The notes under the pieces are model-generated. The model was given only the letters and a program-made list of their open reading frames with translations, did no database searches and was not told the DNA's origin. DNA of 9,789 bases from Lentimicrobium sp. (lineage in GTDB: Bacteria > Bacteroidota > Bacteroidia > Bacteroidales > Lentimicrobiaceae), in the NCBI GenBank assembly GCA_013336205.1, contig JAAXUD010000059.1, positions 1 through 9,789 of the forward strand, given 5' to 3'. A program made the position numbers and the translations under genes. This document shows, piece by piece, positions 1 to 7,644 of this stretch (its first letter is position 1; the number at the start of each line of letters is the position of its first letter).

Positions 1-2957
1 TAAACAGTGGTCTTCCTCACAGTTCGGTATACAGCATCCTGCAGGATAAAAAAGGATTTATGTGGTTTGGGACGGCAGATGGCTTGTGCAGATACGATGG
101 CAAACACCTGATTACATTCCAATATAGAAGTAAGCAGGGTGAGGATGAGGTAAAGAATTTCGTAAGAGGGAAAATGCTGGAAGACAAAACAGGCAACATC
201 TGGTACAGCAATGAAAGTGGCCTTTATAAATGGGATGTTCTGAAAGAAGTTGTCGTACGGGTAAAAACCTTTGACATAAAAAAATTCGGATATGCCGAAT
301 TTCAATGCGTTTATCTGGACGAAGCCAACTGCATCTGGATTTTATATATCACACATGGAATCCTTCAATTTAATATTACCGATGGCAGTATAAAACAATA
401 TCCTTTGCCAGTGCAAACAGGGCACAGCGGATTTTCACTTAATTTTATTGATTCCGATACGGATGGAAATATCTGGTTCAGAAGTGGCAGAAGTACTGAT
501 CCTTATATAGTTTTTAATAAAAAATCTGGCAAATATGCAGTTTATCAGGAAAAAAATCAGCCACATGCCATCTTTTTTGAAAGGAACCTGAAAATACTGG
601 CATACGACACCGAACTCATCTATCAATACACTGACAGAAAGCGAACAGACACCATTGTTAAACTTTTGAATGGAGAAAAAACCTCCTTTTATTCCTTCGA
701 CGGGCTGCGCGATAACTATGGCCGGTTGTGGATGACGGCAAGAGGCAAAGGATTGATTTACTATGATGAAAAGGAAAATCACTTCCATCAGTTCCGTCAT
801 GACAATTCGAAAAGCAAGTCACTGCCTTTTGATCTGACCACCTGTTTGTATATCGACCGGAATGAAAATTTGTGGATTGGAACCGATGGCGGCGGTGTTG
901 CCAGGCTCGATCTGAAACAGCCAAAATTCAACATTTTCCCTCTTGTGAATAGTGACTACCCGCTTTTAAACGATTATTTCACCAAATGCTTCTATGAAGA
1001 TACAAAAGGCCGGATATGGTTCGGATCGCAATCAAGCGGGTTAAGCATTTATGATCCTGACACTTATTTGCTGACAAATTTCCGGCACGAGCCTGGAAAT
1101 CCTCATAGCATTCCGGGCAATATCGTGGGCAGTATTATGAAGGACAAGGACGGAAACATCTGGATTGGAAGCAGCGGCGGTATATCAATTTTCGATGAGA
1201 AGAAAGAATCCTTTCAAACCATCCCAATTGATAACCTTCCGAAACTGAATCCCCTTGTAAATAACTTTGTGAATAAGTTAAAACAATTGCAAAATGGGGA
1301 AATATTGGCAGCCACTTCACTGGGAATCATTAAAATAAGAAAAGAGAAGAATGGCCATTACACTGGTATTTACTTTCAGAACAATCCAAAACTTATTTCC
1401 CAGACTTCTGATATTGAAGAGATGCCGGACATGATGCTGTTTGCCACCTTGCGGACTCTTGGATTGTATCAATTTAAACAAGCAGGTAATGAGTACAGTA
1501 TTGTAAATACTTTCTTACAAGGCTTCGATTTACTGAGTTTACGAAAAGATGAAACCGAACCGGGCATACTCTGGATTGGAAGTACAAAAGGATTGATCCG
1601 TTTCAATACTACGACACATGCTTATCAATTATGGAACGAAAAGAATGGATTGGCAAATAATCACGTTTATGGCTCACTCGAGGATTCAGATGGAAATCTT
1701 TGGGTAAGCACGAATAAGGGCTTAAGTTTCTTTGACAGAAAACAAAACCGGTTCGAAAACTTTTCATTTCAGGACGGGTTGCAGAGTAACGAGTTTAATT
1801 CGCAGGCTTTCTGCAAAAGCGAAACCGGAACTTTTTATTTTGGTGGTGTAAAAGGTTTTAACTGGTTCCATCCCGGATACACCCGCAGGGAAAAGGCAAA
1901 GCCCGATGCAGCAATAACAGGAATAGAAATAAACGAAATCACTTTTCATTGGGATACGGTTAACTTTACCAATCGCACCCTGTCTGTTCCATACAATCGC
2001 AATGATTTTAACTTTCAATTCGCAGCACTGGATTATACGAGGCCAGAAGCGAATAAGTTCAGATATATGCTTCAAGGCTGGGATGCCAGCTGGATTTTCA
2101 CAGATGTTGGATCAGCCCGGTATGCTAATCTTCCACCGGGGGATTACTTCCTTCGGCTTAAGGTCTCGAATACCAGCGGTATCTGGAGCAACGAAGAAAC
2201 ACTTCATATCGAAATTCAGGCTCCATTCTGGCAACGCCGATGGTTTATTGTCCTCATCATACTGCTTTCACTGGCTACCATTATTTTTATTACCGACAGC
2301 TTGGCTCAGATGAAGACTAAACGAAAATTGCGGTTATTGGAGAAGAAGATTGCAATTGATGCTGAGCGCAACAGAATAAGTGCCGATATGCACGATGAAA
2401 TTGGCAGCGGTATAACGCATATAGCGCTTTTGAGTGAACTTATTCAAACACAGCATAAAGATGGTATTGAACTGAGAAAAGACATTCATACCATTGCAAT
2501 TTCAGCCCGCTCACTGGTTCAGTCGATGAGCGAAATAATCTGGGCGCTTAATCCACATAACGATACCCTGGAAAATCTGCTAGCCTATATCCGTGAACAA
2601 TCACAAAAATATTTTGAGCCCTTCGATGTCTGTTTTGAAATTTGTTTTCCTGAACTTGTTCCTGACATCAGGCTCAGTAATGAGCAACGACGGAATCTCT
2701 ACCTCGTAACCAGAGAAGCCTTAAACAATGCTATGAAACATTCCGGCGCTACTAATATTACTTTAAAACTGGAGATAACCAAGACTTCCTGCTGTTTCAG
2801 TGTTTCAGACAATGGATCGGGCATTGGTGAAAAGCCGGGCAGACCTGACAGTAATGGTCTGCGGAATATGAAAAACCGGATTAAAAACATTGGTGGAACC
2901 ATTGGTTGGTTGCAGCCGGATAAAGGTACGACCGTCAGATTTTGCCTTAACCTGTAA
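1..2957 (+). CDS. Two-component-regulator-propeller sensor histidine kinase (5' end missing)
   Basis: Membrane sensor kinase that should read a periplasmic signal and phosphorylate a response regulator. The frame is open to the window's left edge (first full codon at base 3), and it already reads GLPHSSVYSILQDKKG before the first ATG at 60. That is a propeller repeat, so the true start and signal peptide lie outside. Numbering from the ATG at 60: about a dozen repeats of the type D-x-x-G-x-I/L-W-x-G-(T/S)-x-x-G-L fill residues 1-640, enough for two seven-bladed propellers; a Y_Y_Y-type domain spans about 648-720; one membrane segment about 728-749; a HisKA_3 dimerisation region with phosphoacceptor His778 in ADMHDEIGSG; and a HATPase domain with N box REALNNAMKH (885-894), G1 box DNGSGIG (from 917) and GLRNMKNRI (from 933). 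There is no receiver or AraC-type domain, so it is a classical kinase and not a hybrid HTCS. The regulator gene follows 60 nt later. Confidence 0.93.
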   Translation, partial: NSGLPHSSVYSILQDKKGFMWFGTADGLCRYDGKHLITFQYRSKQGEDEVKNFVRGKMLEDKTGNIWYSNESGLYKWDVLKEVVVRVKTFDIKKFGYAEFQCVYLDEANCIWILYITHGILQFNITDGSIKQYPLPVQTGHSGFSLNFIDSDTDGNIWFRSGRSTDPYIVFNKKSGKYAVYQEKNQPHAIFFERNLKILAYDTELIYQYTDRKRTDTIVKLLNGEKTSFYSFDGLRDNYGRLWMTARGKGLIYYDEKENHFHQFRHDNSKSKSLPFDLTTCLYIDRNENLWIGTDGGGVARLDLKQPKFNIFPLVNSDYPLLNDYFTKCFYEDTKGRIWFGSQSSGLSIYDPDTYLLTNFRHEPGNPHSIPGNIVGSIMKDKDGNIWIGSSGGISIFDEKKESFQTIPIDNLPKLNPLVNNFVNKLKQLQNGEILAATSLGIIKIRKEKNGHYTGIYFQNNPKLISQTSDIEEMPDMMLFATLRTLGLYQFKQAGNEYSIVNTFLQGFDLLSLRKDETEPGILWIGSTKGLIRFNTTTHAYQLWNEKNGLANNHVYGSLEDSDGNLWVSTNKGLSFFDRKQNRFENFSFQDGLQSNEFNSQAFCKSETGTFYFGGVKGFNWFHPGYTRREKAKPDAAITGIEINEITFHWDTVNFTNRTLSVPYNRNDFNFQFAALDYTRPEANKFRYMLQGWDASWIFTDVGSARYANLPPGDYFLRLKVSNTSGIWSNEETLHIEIQAPFWQRRWFIVLIILLSLATIIFITDSLAQMKTKRKLRLLEKKIAIDAERNRISADMHDEIGSGITHIALLSELIQTQHKDGIELRKDIHTIAISARSLVQSMSEIIWALNPHNDTLENLLAYIREQSQKYFEPFDVCFEICFPELVPDIRLSNEQRRNLYLVTREALNNAMKHSGATNITLKLEITKTSCCFSVSDNGSGIGEKPGRPDSNGLRNMKNRIKNIGGTIGWLQPDKGTTVRFCLNL

Positions 2958-3003
2958 AACGTACTACTACTTAATTACCACTTTTATGATCCTCCGCATG
3001 TAT

Positions 3004-3011
3004 TATCTTTG
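3004..3011 (+). promoter_or_regulatory. Candidate Bacteroidota -7 box (TATCTTTG) for the response regulator
   Basis: TATCTTTG fits the TAnnTTTG -7 consensus of the Bacteroidota primary sigma factor exactly. It lies in the gap between the kinase stop and the regulator, 6 nt before the ATG at 3018, so transcription would begin at or within a few bases of that ATG. The -33 side is poor: TTTT at 2982-2985, 18 nt upstream, stands where TTG is expected. The octamer also contains the TTG (3009-3011) that an ORF finder would take as the start codon, which argues that this TTG is promoter and not coding. Confidence 0.5.
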
Positions 3012-3017
3012 TCAGAT

Positions 3018-3650
3018 ATGACACCCATTGTAATCATAGAAGACGATGAGAAAATCAGGAACTACCTGGCTGCCCTGATTGCAGGGTCCGGTGAGTTTGA
3101 TCTTCAGGCCACTTTCGCTACTGCGGAAGAGGCAACACTCTATTTTGAAAACAATATGGGTGATGATGTTGAACTGGTACTTTCTGATATTCAATTGCCC
3201 GGTCAATCAGGCATCGAGTTTATTGCCTGGCTCAAACCGATCCGGCCTTACATTCAATTCATGATTTTAAGTGCCTACGATGACGCCGACAGAATTTTCA
3301 AAGCCCTGAAAGCCGGTGCTACCGGATACATTTTAAAAAGCACCGAAGCTGCCAGGTTGATTGAAGCGCTTCACGACCTGCGTAAAGGTGGCAGTCCGAT
3401 GAGCAACGAAGTAGCCCGCAAAGTAGTAAATGCATTTCAGCAGGAGATTGATTATAAGGATGCCAAAGAGCATTTATCAGGACGGGAAAAAGAAGTCCTG
3501 CAGCAGCTCGCAAAAGGTTTCAGCTACAAAGATATCGCGGAGAAGTTGTTTATTTCCGTGGAAACCGTGAGGACTCACATCAGGAATATTTACGAAAAAC
3601 TACAAGCCGGCAGCCGCAATGAAGCTTTGCGCAAAGCTGGACTGCTGTAA
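3018..3650 (+). CDS. NarL/FixJ-type response regulator (receiver + LuxR-type HTH)
   Basis: DNA-binding response regulator, the probable partner of the HisKA_3 kinase just upstream; that kinase class normally pairs with NarL-type regulators. Length 210 residues from the ATG at 3018, usual for the family. The receiver domain spans about 3-120, with acidic pocket residues E8-D9-D10, phosphoacceptor Asp57 in LVLSDIQLPG, switch residue Ser85 in MILSAY, and conserved Lys107 in GYILKS. The LuxR-type helix-turn-helix spans about 152-208: LSGREKEVLQQLAKG, then SYKDIAEKLFISVETVRTH as the recognition region. A TTG start at 3009 would add three residues (MSD), but that TTG sits inside a promoter-like octamer, and the ATG gives the normal receiver N-terminus. 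Its targets cannot be read from the sequence. Confidence 0.95.
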   Translation: MTPIVIIEDDEKIRNYLAALIAGSGEFDLQATFATAEEATLYFENNMGDDVELVLSDIQLPGQSGIEFIAWLKPIRPYIQFMILSAYDDADRIFKALKAGATGYILKSTEAARLIEALHDLRKGGSPMSNEVARKVVNAFQQEIDYKDAKEHLSGREKEVLQQLAKGFSYKDIAEKLFISVETVRTHIRNIYEKLQAGSRNEALRKAGLL

Positions 3651-4020
3651 GAGTTCTTCAGCCATCTTTTCCATCTATGTTTATATCTTTTTCTGAGCAG
3701 CGACATGCCATGTTGTGTCCCTACCGGGCGTAATATCGTTTCCTTCTATGATTATCGTGGATAACCTTTCCCTTTGAAATTTCCCGAATCAGTTTTAACG
3801 CACGTTCATTGATAAATCTCTAATTGTATTACTACTTTTTTCACACTGCTGTATTGAATTTGTAGCTATACATTTGTTTCTCAAAGCTTTTGTGACCTGA
3901 CAATAGTTTCATTTGCTGAGCAGCATCATCAACACAAACCAATTAATGACTGACAAATAAATTGAATTCCCCTGATCTGAAAAACAGGATTTATAAACCA
4001 CTTTAAACATCTTCAAAAAC
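3651..4020 (+). other. 370-nt intergenic region without a recognised gene
   Basis: AT-rich spacer between the response regulator and the secreted 541-residue protein. I see no convincing intrinsic terminator after the regulator: no GC-rich stem followed by a T run. It holds one promoter-like octamer (3869-3876, listed separately) and an 11-nt palindrome ACATGCCATGT within 3700-3725, which has no loop and so is not a hairpin. A 32-codon open stretch on the minus strand (3819-3721) has no start codon and is within chance expectation. Nothing else stands out. Confidence 0.6.
3869..3876 (+). promoter_or_regulatory. Possible -7 box (TACATTTG) upstream of the 541-residue protein
   Basis: TACATTTG matches TAnnTTTG and is identical to the -7 box proposed for hup on the other strand. 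No TTG occurs at the expected -33 distance; the nearest TTG (3854-3856) is only 12 nt upstream and the best match near 20 nt is CTG. If used, it would give a leader of about 140 nt before the ATG at 4021. An octamer with two free positions occurs often by chance in AT-rich DNA, so this is weak. Confidence 0.3.
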
Positions 4021-5646
4021 ATGACAAAAAGTTTGATTTCCTTCGGACTCATCTTAATATCAACCCTTGGAGCAATCGCTCAGGAATTCAAAGAAAGTGT
4101 ACAGCCCCTTTCGACAAAGGCTGTGAACGGGTATATGTATGAGGCCATAAAAGATGGCAATGGTAATTCACTGATAACCTATAAAATACCAGGCTCAAAA
4201 AAGAGCAATGAGGTGTTTTACGAAGAGTACAGTTTCGATAAAAACCTCAGTTTCATAAACAGCAAAGATGTCCAGGAAAAGAAAACGCAGATGGACGATT
4301 ATGAAAGTACTGTTTACTCAGCATATGTAGGTGGGAACACCTCATTTGATGTAACGAGTATGAAACTGAAGCTCAGCAAGGTAGTTGCTACGAATACCTG
4401 GAATTATGAGAAGCAGCGTTTCGTCGTAAAAAAGGTAATATCACGTGAAACCATCAAACCGAAGAATGACAACGGGAAGGTTTATCTGGGTTATGCCTCC
4501 TACGGTTCTGCCGACTATAAAAAAAGCGATGTTTTCACGCTGGCCAAAATTGAATCAAAAGAAAAAAACGCAGATGACAAATTTTATGTACTTCTTTTCA
4601 ACGACAAACTGGAAATAACAGAAAAACCACTTGACTTAAACGGGTCATATACACTCGTGTTCTGCGAACAGGTTGCCGGTGAAGATGTAGTCATGGTATT
4701 TGCTCCAAACAAAGGATCAGCAGATGTTTCTGAATATGTTTACTACGAGTTCGACATTATGGGCAACCTCAAAAACAGGGTTGAATTTAAAAGTCCTGCT
4801 TCAGCAATGCTTTTAACAGTAGGCTATAAAAAGGATGGTGATATATATTTCTGCGGAAGCTCTGCAAAATCATCCGAAACTTATGAGGAAGTATTCAAGG
4901 AATATGCGCCCATTTTCAATCCTGGCGTTACCAATGGCGGCGCTAATTTAGCCGATATCAAATGGCAAAAATCATCGGAAGAAGAAATGGATAACTTCCA
5001 CTTACTCAAATTCACCGGCAATCAGCTGACATTCGCGTCAACAACTCCCGTCACTGATTTCAAAGATAAATTCAAGACTGCTCCCGGCGACAAAGGCGCA
5101 AGCCCCTATAAAGGCAGTAAGTTTTTTGTTGAGCAGTTTACGGTAACACCATCTGGCGATTATCTCATTGCCGGCCAATTGACAAGTTCAGTCAATATGG
5201 GAGATGGAAATACAGCTAAATCCTATGAGGATATTGTTTGTTTCCATTTTGACAAAACCGGAAACCTGAAAGCCCAGTATGGGTTAGGAAAAATCAATAC
5301 CGACAAAAAGAGCGAAATATTCAGCATGAATCAGAAATTCTATTTGTCTTCAGATGGGAAACAGCTACTCTGGGAGATATTGGAAGTAAAAGGTCTGAAA
5401 GGATATGCCGATTTCCTTGCTGCCCTTGCCGGATACTCTTCTTTTTACTCACTCTATTTCCCACGGATTGGCACCATCGACCTGGAAAGTTCTTCCTTAA
5501 GTGCCTTCAAAGAAATGGGTAATGGGAAATATTTTCTTAGGAAAGATTTTACAAGCGTATACGATAAAGATGAAAAAAGCATCACCTACATCGGGCACGA
5601 CGAAGATTTTAAAAAACTCTGGATTGGTAAAGTTATGATCCAATAG
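4021..5646 (+). CDS. Secreted protein of unknown function, 541 residues
   Basis: I do not recognise the family. The first 20 residues form a Sec signal peptide: MTK, a hydrophobic core (LISFGLILISTL) and GAIA|QEF as the likely cleavage site. There is no lipobox Cys, so it should be a soluble periplasmic or exported protein. The mature part has no membrane segment and is rich in Lys, Ser, Tyr and acidic residues. Short alternating strand-turn units recur (KKDGDIYFCGSS near residue 275, PSGDYLIAGQL near 380, then HFDKTGNLKAQYG), the look of beta-propeller blades, but I cannot assign a named domain. The protein ends at KLWIGKVMIQ without a T9SS sorting domain, yet a decayed sorting-domain fragment lies directly downstream. 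The ATG at 4021 is chosen because it gives a complete signal peptide; no Shine-Dalgarno is visible, as usual in this phylum. Confidence 0.88.
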   Translation: MTKSLISFGLILISTLGAIAQEFKESVQPLSTKAVNGYMYEAIKDGNGNSLITYKIPGSKKSNEVFYEEYSFDKNLSFINSKDVQEKKTQMDDYESTVYSAYVGGNTSFDVTSMKLKLSKVVATNTWNYEKQRFVVKKVISRETIKPKNDNGKVYLGYASYGSADYKKSDVFTLAKIESKEKNADDKFYVLLFNDKLEITEKPLDLNGSYTLVFCEQVAGEDVVMVFAPNKGSADVSEYVYYEFDIMGNLKNRVEFKSPASAMLLTVGYKKDGDIYFCGSSAKSSETYEEVFKEYAPIFNPGVTNGGANLADIKWQKSSEEEMDNFHLLKFTGNQLTFASTTPVTDFKDKFKTAPGDKGASPYKGSKFFVEQFTVTPSGDYLIAGQLTSSVNMGDGNTAKSYEDIVCFHFDKTGNLKAQYGLGKINTDKKSEIFSMNQKFYLSSDGKQLLWEILEVKGLKGYADFLAALAGYSSFYSLYFPRIGTIDLESSSLSAFKEMGNGKYFLRKDFTSVYDKDEKSITYIGHDEDFKKLWIGKVMIQ

Positions 5647-5659
5647 CAATAAACCTGAT

Positions 5660-5820
5660 CCGCGACTTATGTTAACCGGCAAAGTTCTGTCACAATGCCG
5701 GAAATCGCACCACGGAAAAGCAATTCGATATACAATCCCGCTCTTCCAAAAGGTTACTATTTATTGAATTTCATTTCTCCGGAAGGGAAAACTGAAACAG
5801 ACAGATTCCTGAAACAATAA
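5660..5820 (+). pseudogene. Remnant of a T9SS type A C-terminal sorting domain
   Basis: This gap encodes, in two frames, the second half of a T9SS sorting domain. In the frame of codon 5669 it reads RLMLTGKVLSQ, the usual strand-turn LxGKVL unit. Then a net shift of one base is needed, between about 5690 and 5725, to continue in the frame of codon 5695 with LPKGYYLLNFISPEG, KTETD and RFLKQ, ending at TAA 5818-5820. The LPKGxYLL...G...RFLK ending aligns with the LDKGIYFL...G...KFIKE ending of the intact protein next door (5843-6739). The N-terminal half of the domain (YPNPA part) and any passenger are missing. The last part is in frame with the 541-residue gene upstream but cut off from it by stops at 5644, 5650 and 5656. 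The motif match is seen directly; that it descends from a lost or recombined cargo gene is inference. Confidence 0.72.
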
Positions 5821-5842
5821 CCAAAAATTAAATCCATCAATC

Positions 5843-6739
5843 ATGAAAAAACTTTTTATTCTTTTCTTAACATTCATTTCGGTGTCTGAAATGTATGCCC
5901 AACCTATTCTAAACAGCGCTGATCTGCATACCGGCTATAGTTTTAACCAGTATTCACTCAGCAATGTAAACACGGCCGACCTGATGCCTTCAGGTGCAAA
6001 TATAACCTGGGATTTAAGTACGACTACGGCAACGCTGATAGGAACATCCGATTTGCTGGAAATGTCAGAAACACCATTTGCCGCTGAATATCCTGAAGCA
6101 AATTTTGCTATAAAGTTTACCCAGATCGGATTACCTGCCAATTACAGCCTGTTTAACCACACAGCAACAATTTTTGAAGAAGTAGCCAACAATGTGGGTA
6201 CTGACAATCCTGTCGCTTTCCTGAATTACAGGACTACATTGGTGTTTCCTTTCACTTTAAACTTGTCAAATACTGACACATACCAGAAAGAAAACCAGGA
6301 AGTGAAAACTATTACAAACACATACGATGCTTATGGGACATTTATTGCCAATGATACTGTAGCGAACAATGTTGTAAGGATATTTGCAAATGACGACACC
6401 AATATTGCACCGGTATGGTGGAGTTCATCTCCATTGGTTCCGTTATTCCGGGCAAACAGTGAAGGCTTTATTTTGTGGCAAATCACCTCAACCCCAACAG
6501 GCGTAAAGGAGATATTTAGCAACCAGTTATTTGACATGTATCCCAATCCTGCAAGTGACTTACTGCACATCCTGAATAAAGAGAAGATCTCCCTCATTGA
6601 AATTTATAATGGAGCAGGGCAGTTCCAATTTTCAACAAACCAGTCAATCATTGATATTTCAGGGCTTGATAAAGGGATTTACTTTTTGAAAGCCTTGTCC
6701 GGAAAAGGAAGTATTTCACAAAAGTTTATCAAAGAATAA
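5843..6739 (+). CDS. Secreted protein with T9SS type A sorting domain, 298 residues
   Basis: Predicted type IX secretion cargo, exported by Sec and then across the outer membrane by T9SS, either released or anchored at the surface. Residues 1-19 are a signal peptide (MKKLFILFLTFISVS, cleavage YA|QP). The middle, about 20-225, is Asn/Thr/Ser-rich and strand-prone with no catalytic motif I recognise. Residues about 229-298 are the sorting domain: FDMYPNPASDLLHI at its start, then IEIYNGAGQ, IIDISGLDKGIYFLKA and a basic KFIKE end. The function of the passenger is unknown. The start gives a complete signal peptide; no Shine-Dalgarno is seen. It lies 22 nt after the sorting-domain remnant and converges with the esterase gene. 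No clear terminator was found in the 161 nt between them; the short GAGGCCTC palindrome there has no loop. Confidence 0.9.
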   Translation: MKKLFILFLTFISVSEMYAQPILNSADLHTGYSFNQYSLSNVNTADLMPSGANITWDLSTTTATLIGTSDLLEMSETPFAAEYPEANFAIKFTQIGLPANYSLFNHTATIFEEVANNVGTDNPVAFLNYRTTLVFPFTLNLSNTDTYQKENQEVKTITNTYDAYGTFIANDTVANNVVRIFANDDTNIAPVWWSSSPLVPLFRANSEGFILWQITSTPTGVKEIFSNQLFDMYPNPASDLLHILNKEKISLIEIYNGAGQFQFSTNQSIIDISGLDKGIYFLKALSGKGSISQKFIKE

Positions 6740-6900
6740 GCTTGAGAGATTAAGAAATCCAGGAGGCCTCTTTTATTGTTGAAAATGCACATCCCCTCTC
6801 TTATTAAAAAAAGATAGTCGATTGAATACTATAATTGGCTTTTAAAAGGAAGTATAAGGATGGAAAGGTGCTTTTATTTTATCCGGTGTTTGTGTAAAAA

Positions 6901-7641
6901 TCAGTACCCCGATTTCTCCAGAAAATACGGTAGCATCTTCCGCCACCACGGCCAGTCATGGTTTACATCTTTTCCCCAGATATCAACCCAGGCGGGTATC
7001 GATTTCTGTTCTAATATGGCTTTCAGCGTCAGTGTTTCATCAAGCATCTCCTCCTCATAGGCGCCCTGACCGCTGCAGATGATTATTTTTCCCTTCCGGA
7101 TCTGGTTCAGAATTTCTGCATTTTCAAGATTTTTAAGATACAGGTTCGGAGAGTTAAAATAGGTCTGCTCATCCACATAACCGCCCAACAACAGTTGCAG
7201 GTTATAAAAGCCACTGATGGCGATCACCACATCAAAATACTGTGGATGCTTAAAGAAAAAGTTAGCCGAATGGTATCCGCCCATACTGAATCCGGTACAG
7301 CCGATTTTTGCATCCTGCATTCCTTCAAGGTTTCTGACAAAAGGAATTACCTCCCCGAGTATATAATTTTCATAGGCTGCATGGCGCATTCCCTTCATGT
7401 AAGGATGAATGCTGCCATTCGACCAGGACTCATTGTCAACACTATCCACCGCAATGATGGTGATGCGGCCTTCGTTCAGGGAACCGGAAACAGCCTCAAT
7501 AATTCCCTCATCTTCTGCCTGGAAAAACCTTCCGCCCTGCGTTGGAAAAAGAATAAACGGCTTACCGGCATGACCGTAAACTTTCAATTCCATTTCACGA
7601 TTCAGGGACGGACTGTACCACTTATGATAGGCTATATTCAT
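6901..7641 (-). CDS. Alpha/beta-hydrolase-fold esterase (putative esterase family), 246 residues
   Basis: Probable cytoplasmic serine hydrolase of the putative-esterase (esterase D-like) group; it has no signal peptide or membrane segment. The nucleophile elbow is G117-F-S119-M-G121 (CTGFSMGGYHS), with Ser119 as nucleophile. The likely catalytic histidine is His228 in DVNHDWPWWRKMLPYF, a context typical of this group. The catalytic acid is not certain from sequence; the acidic stretch AYEEEMLDE around 194-202 is the expected place. The N-terminal core KPFILFPTQGG supplies the oxyanion-hole region. Its ATG lies 3 nt after the stop of the ATP-grasp gene, so the two are almost certainly co-transcribed and probably act on related compounds. 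The substrate is unknown; acyl ester, thioester or peptide-type bonds are all possible. Confidence 0.88.
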   Translation of the reverse strand: MNIAYHKWYSPSLNREMELKVYGHAGKPFILFPTQGGRFFQAEDEGIIEAVSGSLNEGRITIIAVDSVDNESWSNGSIHPYMKGMRHAAYENYILGEVIPFVRNLEGMQDAKIGCTGFSMGGYHSANFFFKHPQYFDVVIAISGFYNLQLLLGGYVDEQTYFNSPNLYLKNLENAEILNQIRKGKIIICSGQGAYEEEMLDETLTLKAILEQKSIPAWVDIWGKDVNHDWPWWRKMLPYFLEKSGY

Positions 7642-7644
7642 TTG

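Noticed and set aside
3009..3017. TTG start for the response regulator
   Set aside because: The TTG is part of the TATCTTTG promoter-like octamer, and the ATG at 3018 gives a normal receiver N-terminus.
3700..3725. Palindrome ACATGCCATGT as a regulator operator
   Set aside because: It is a single 11-nt copy with no second site and is not near a convincing promoter.
3721..3819. Minus-strand open stretch of 32 codons with protein-like residues (RALKLIREISKGKV)
   Set aside because: It has no start codon, no recognisable family, and a run this long without stops is common by chance. It could be a gene remnant, but I cannot support it.
6740..6900. GAGGCCTC and CTTTTAAAAG palindromes as terminators between the convergent genes
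   Set aside because: Both are palindromes without a loop; a folded hairpin would keep only a few pairs. Termination must occur here, but I cannot point to the site.
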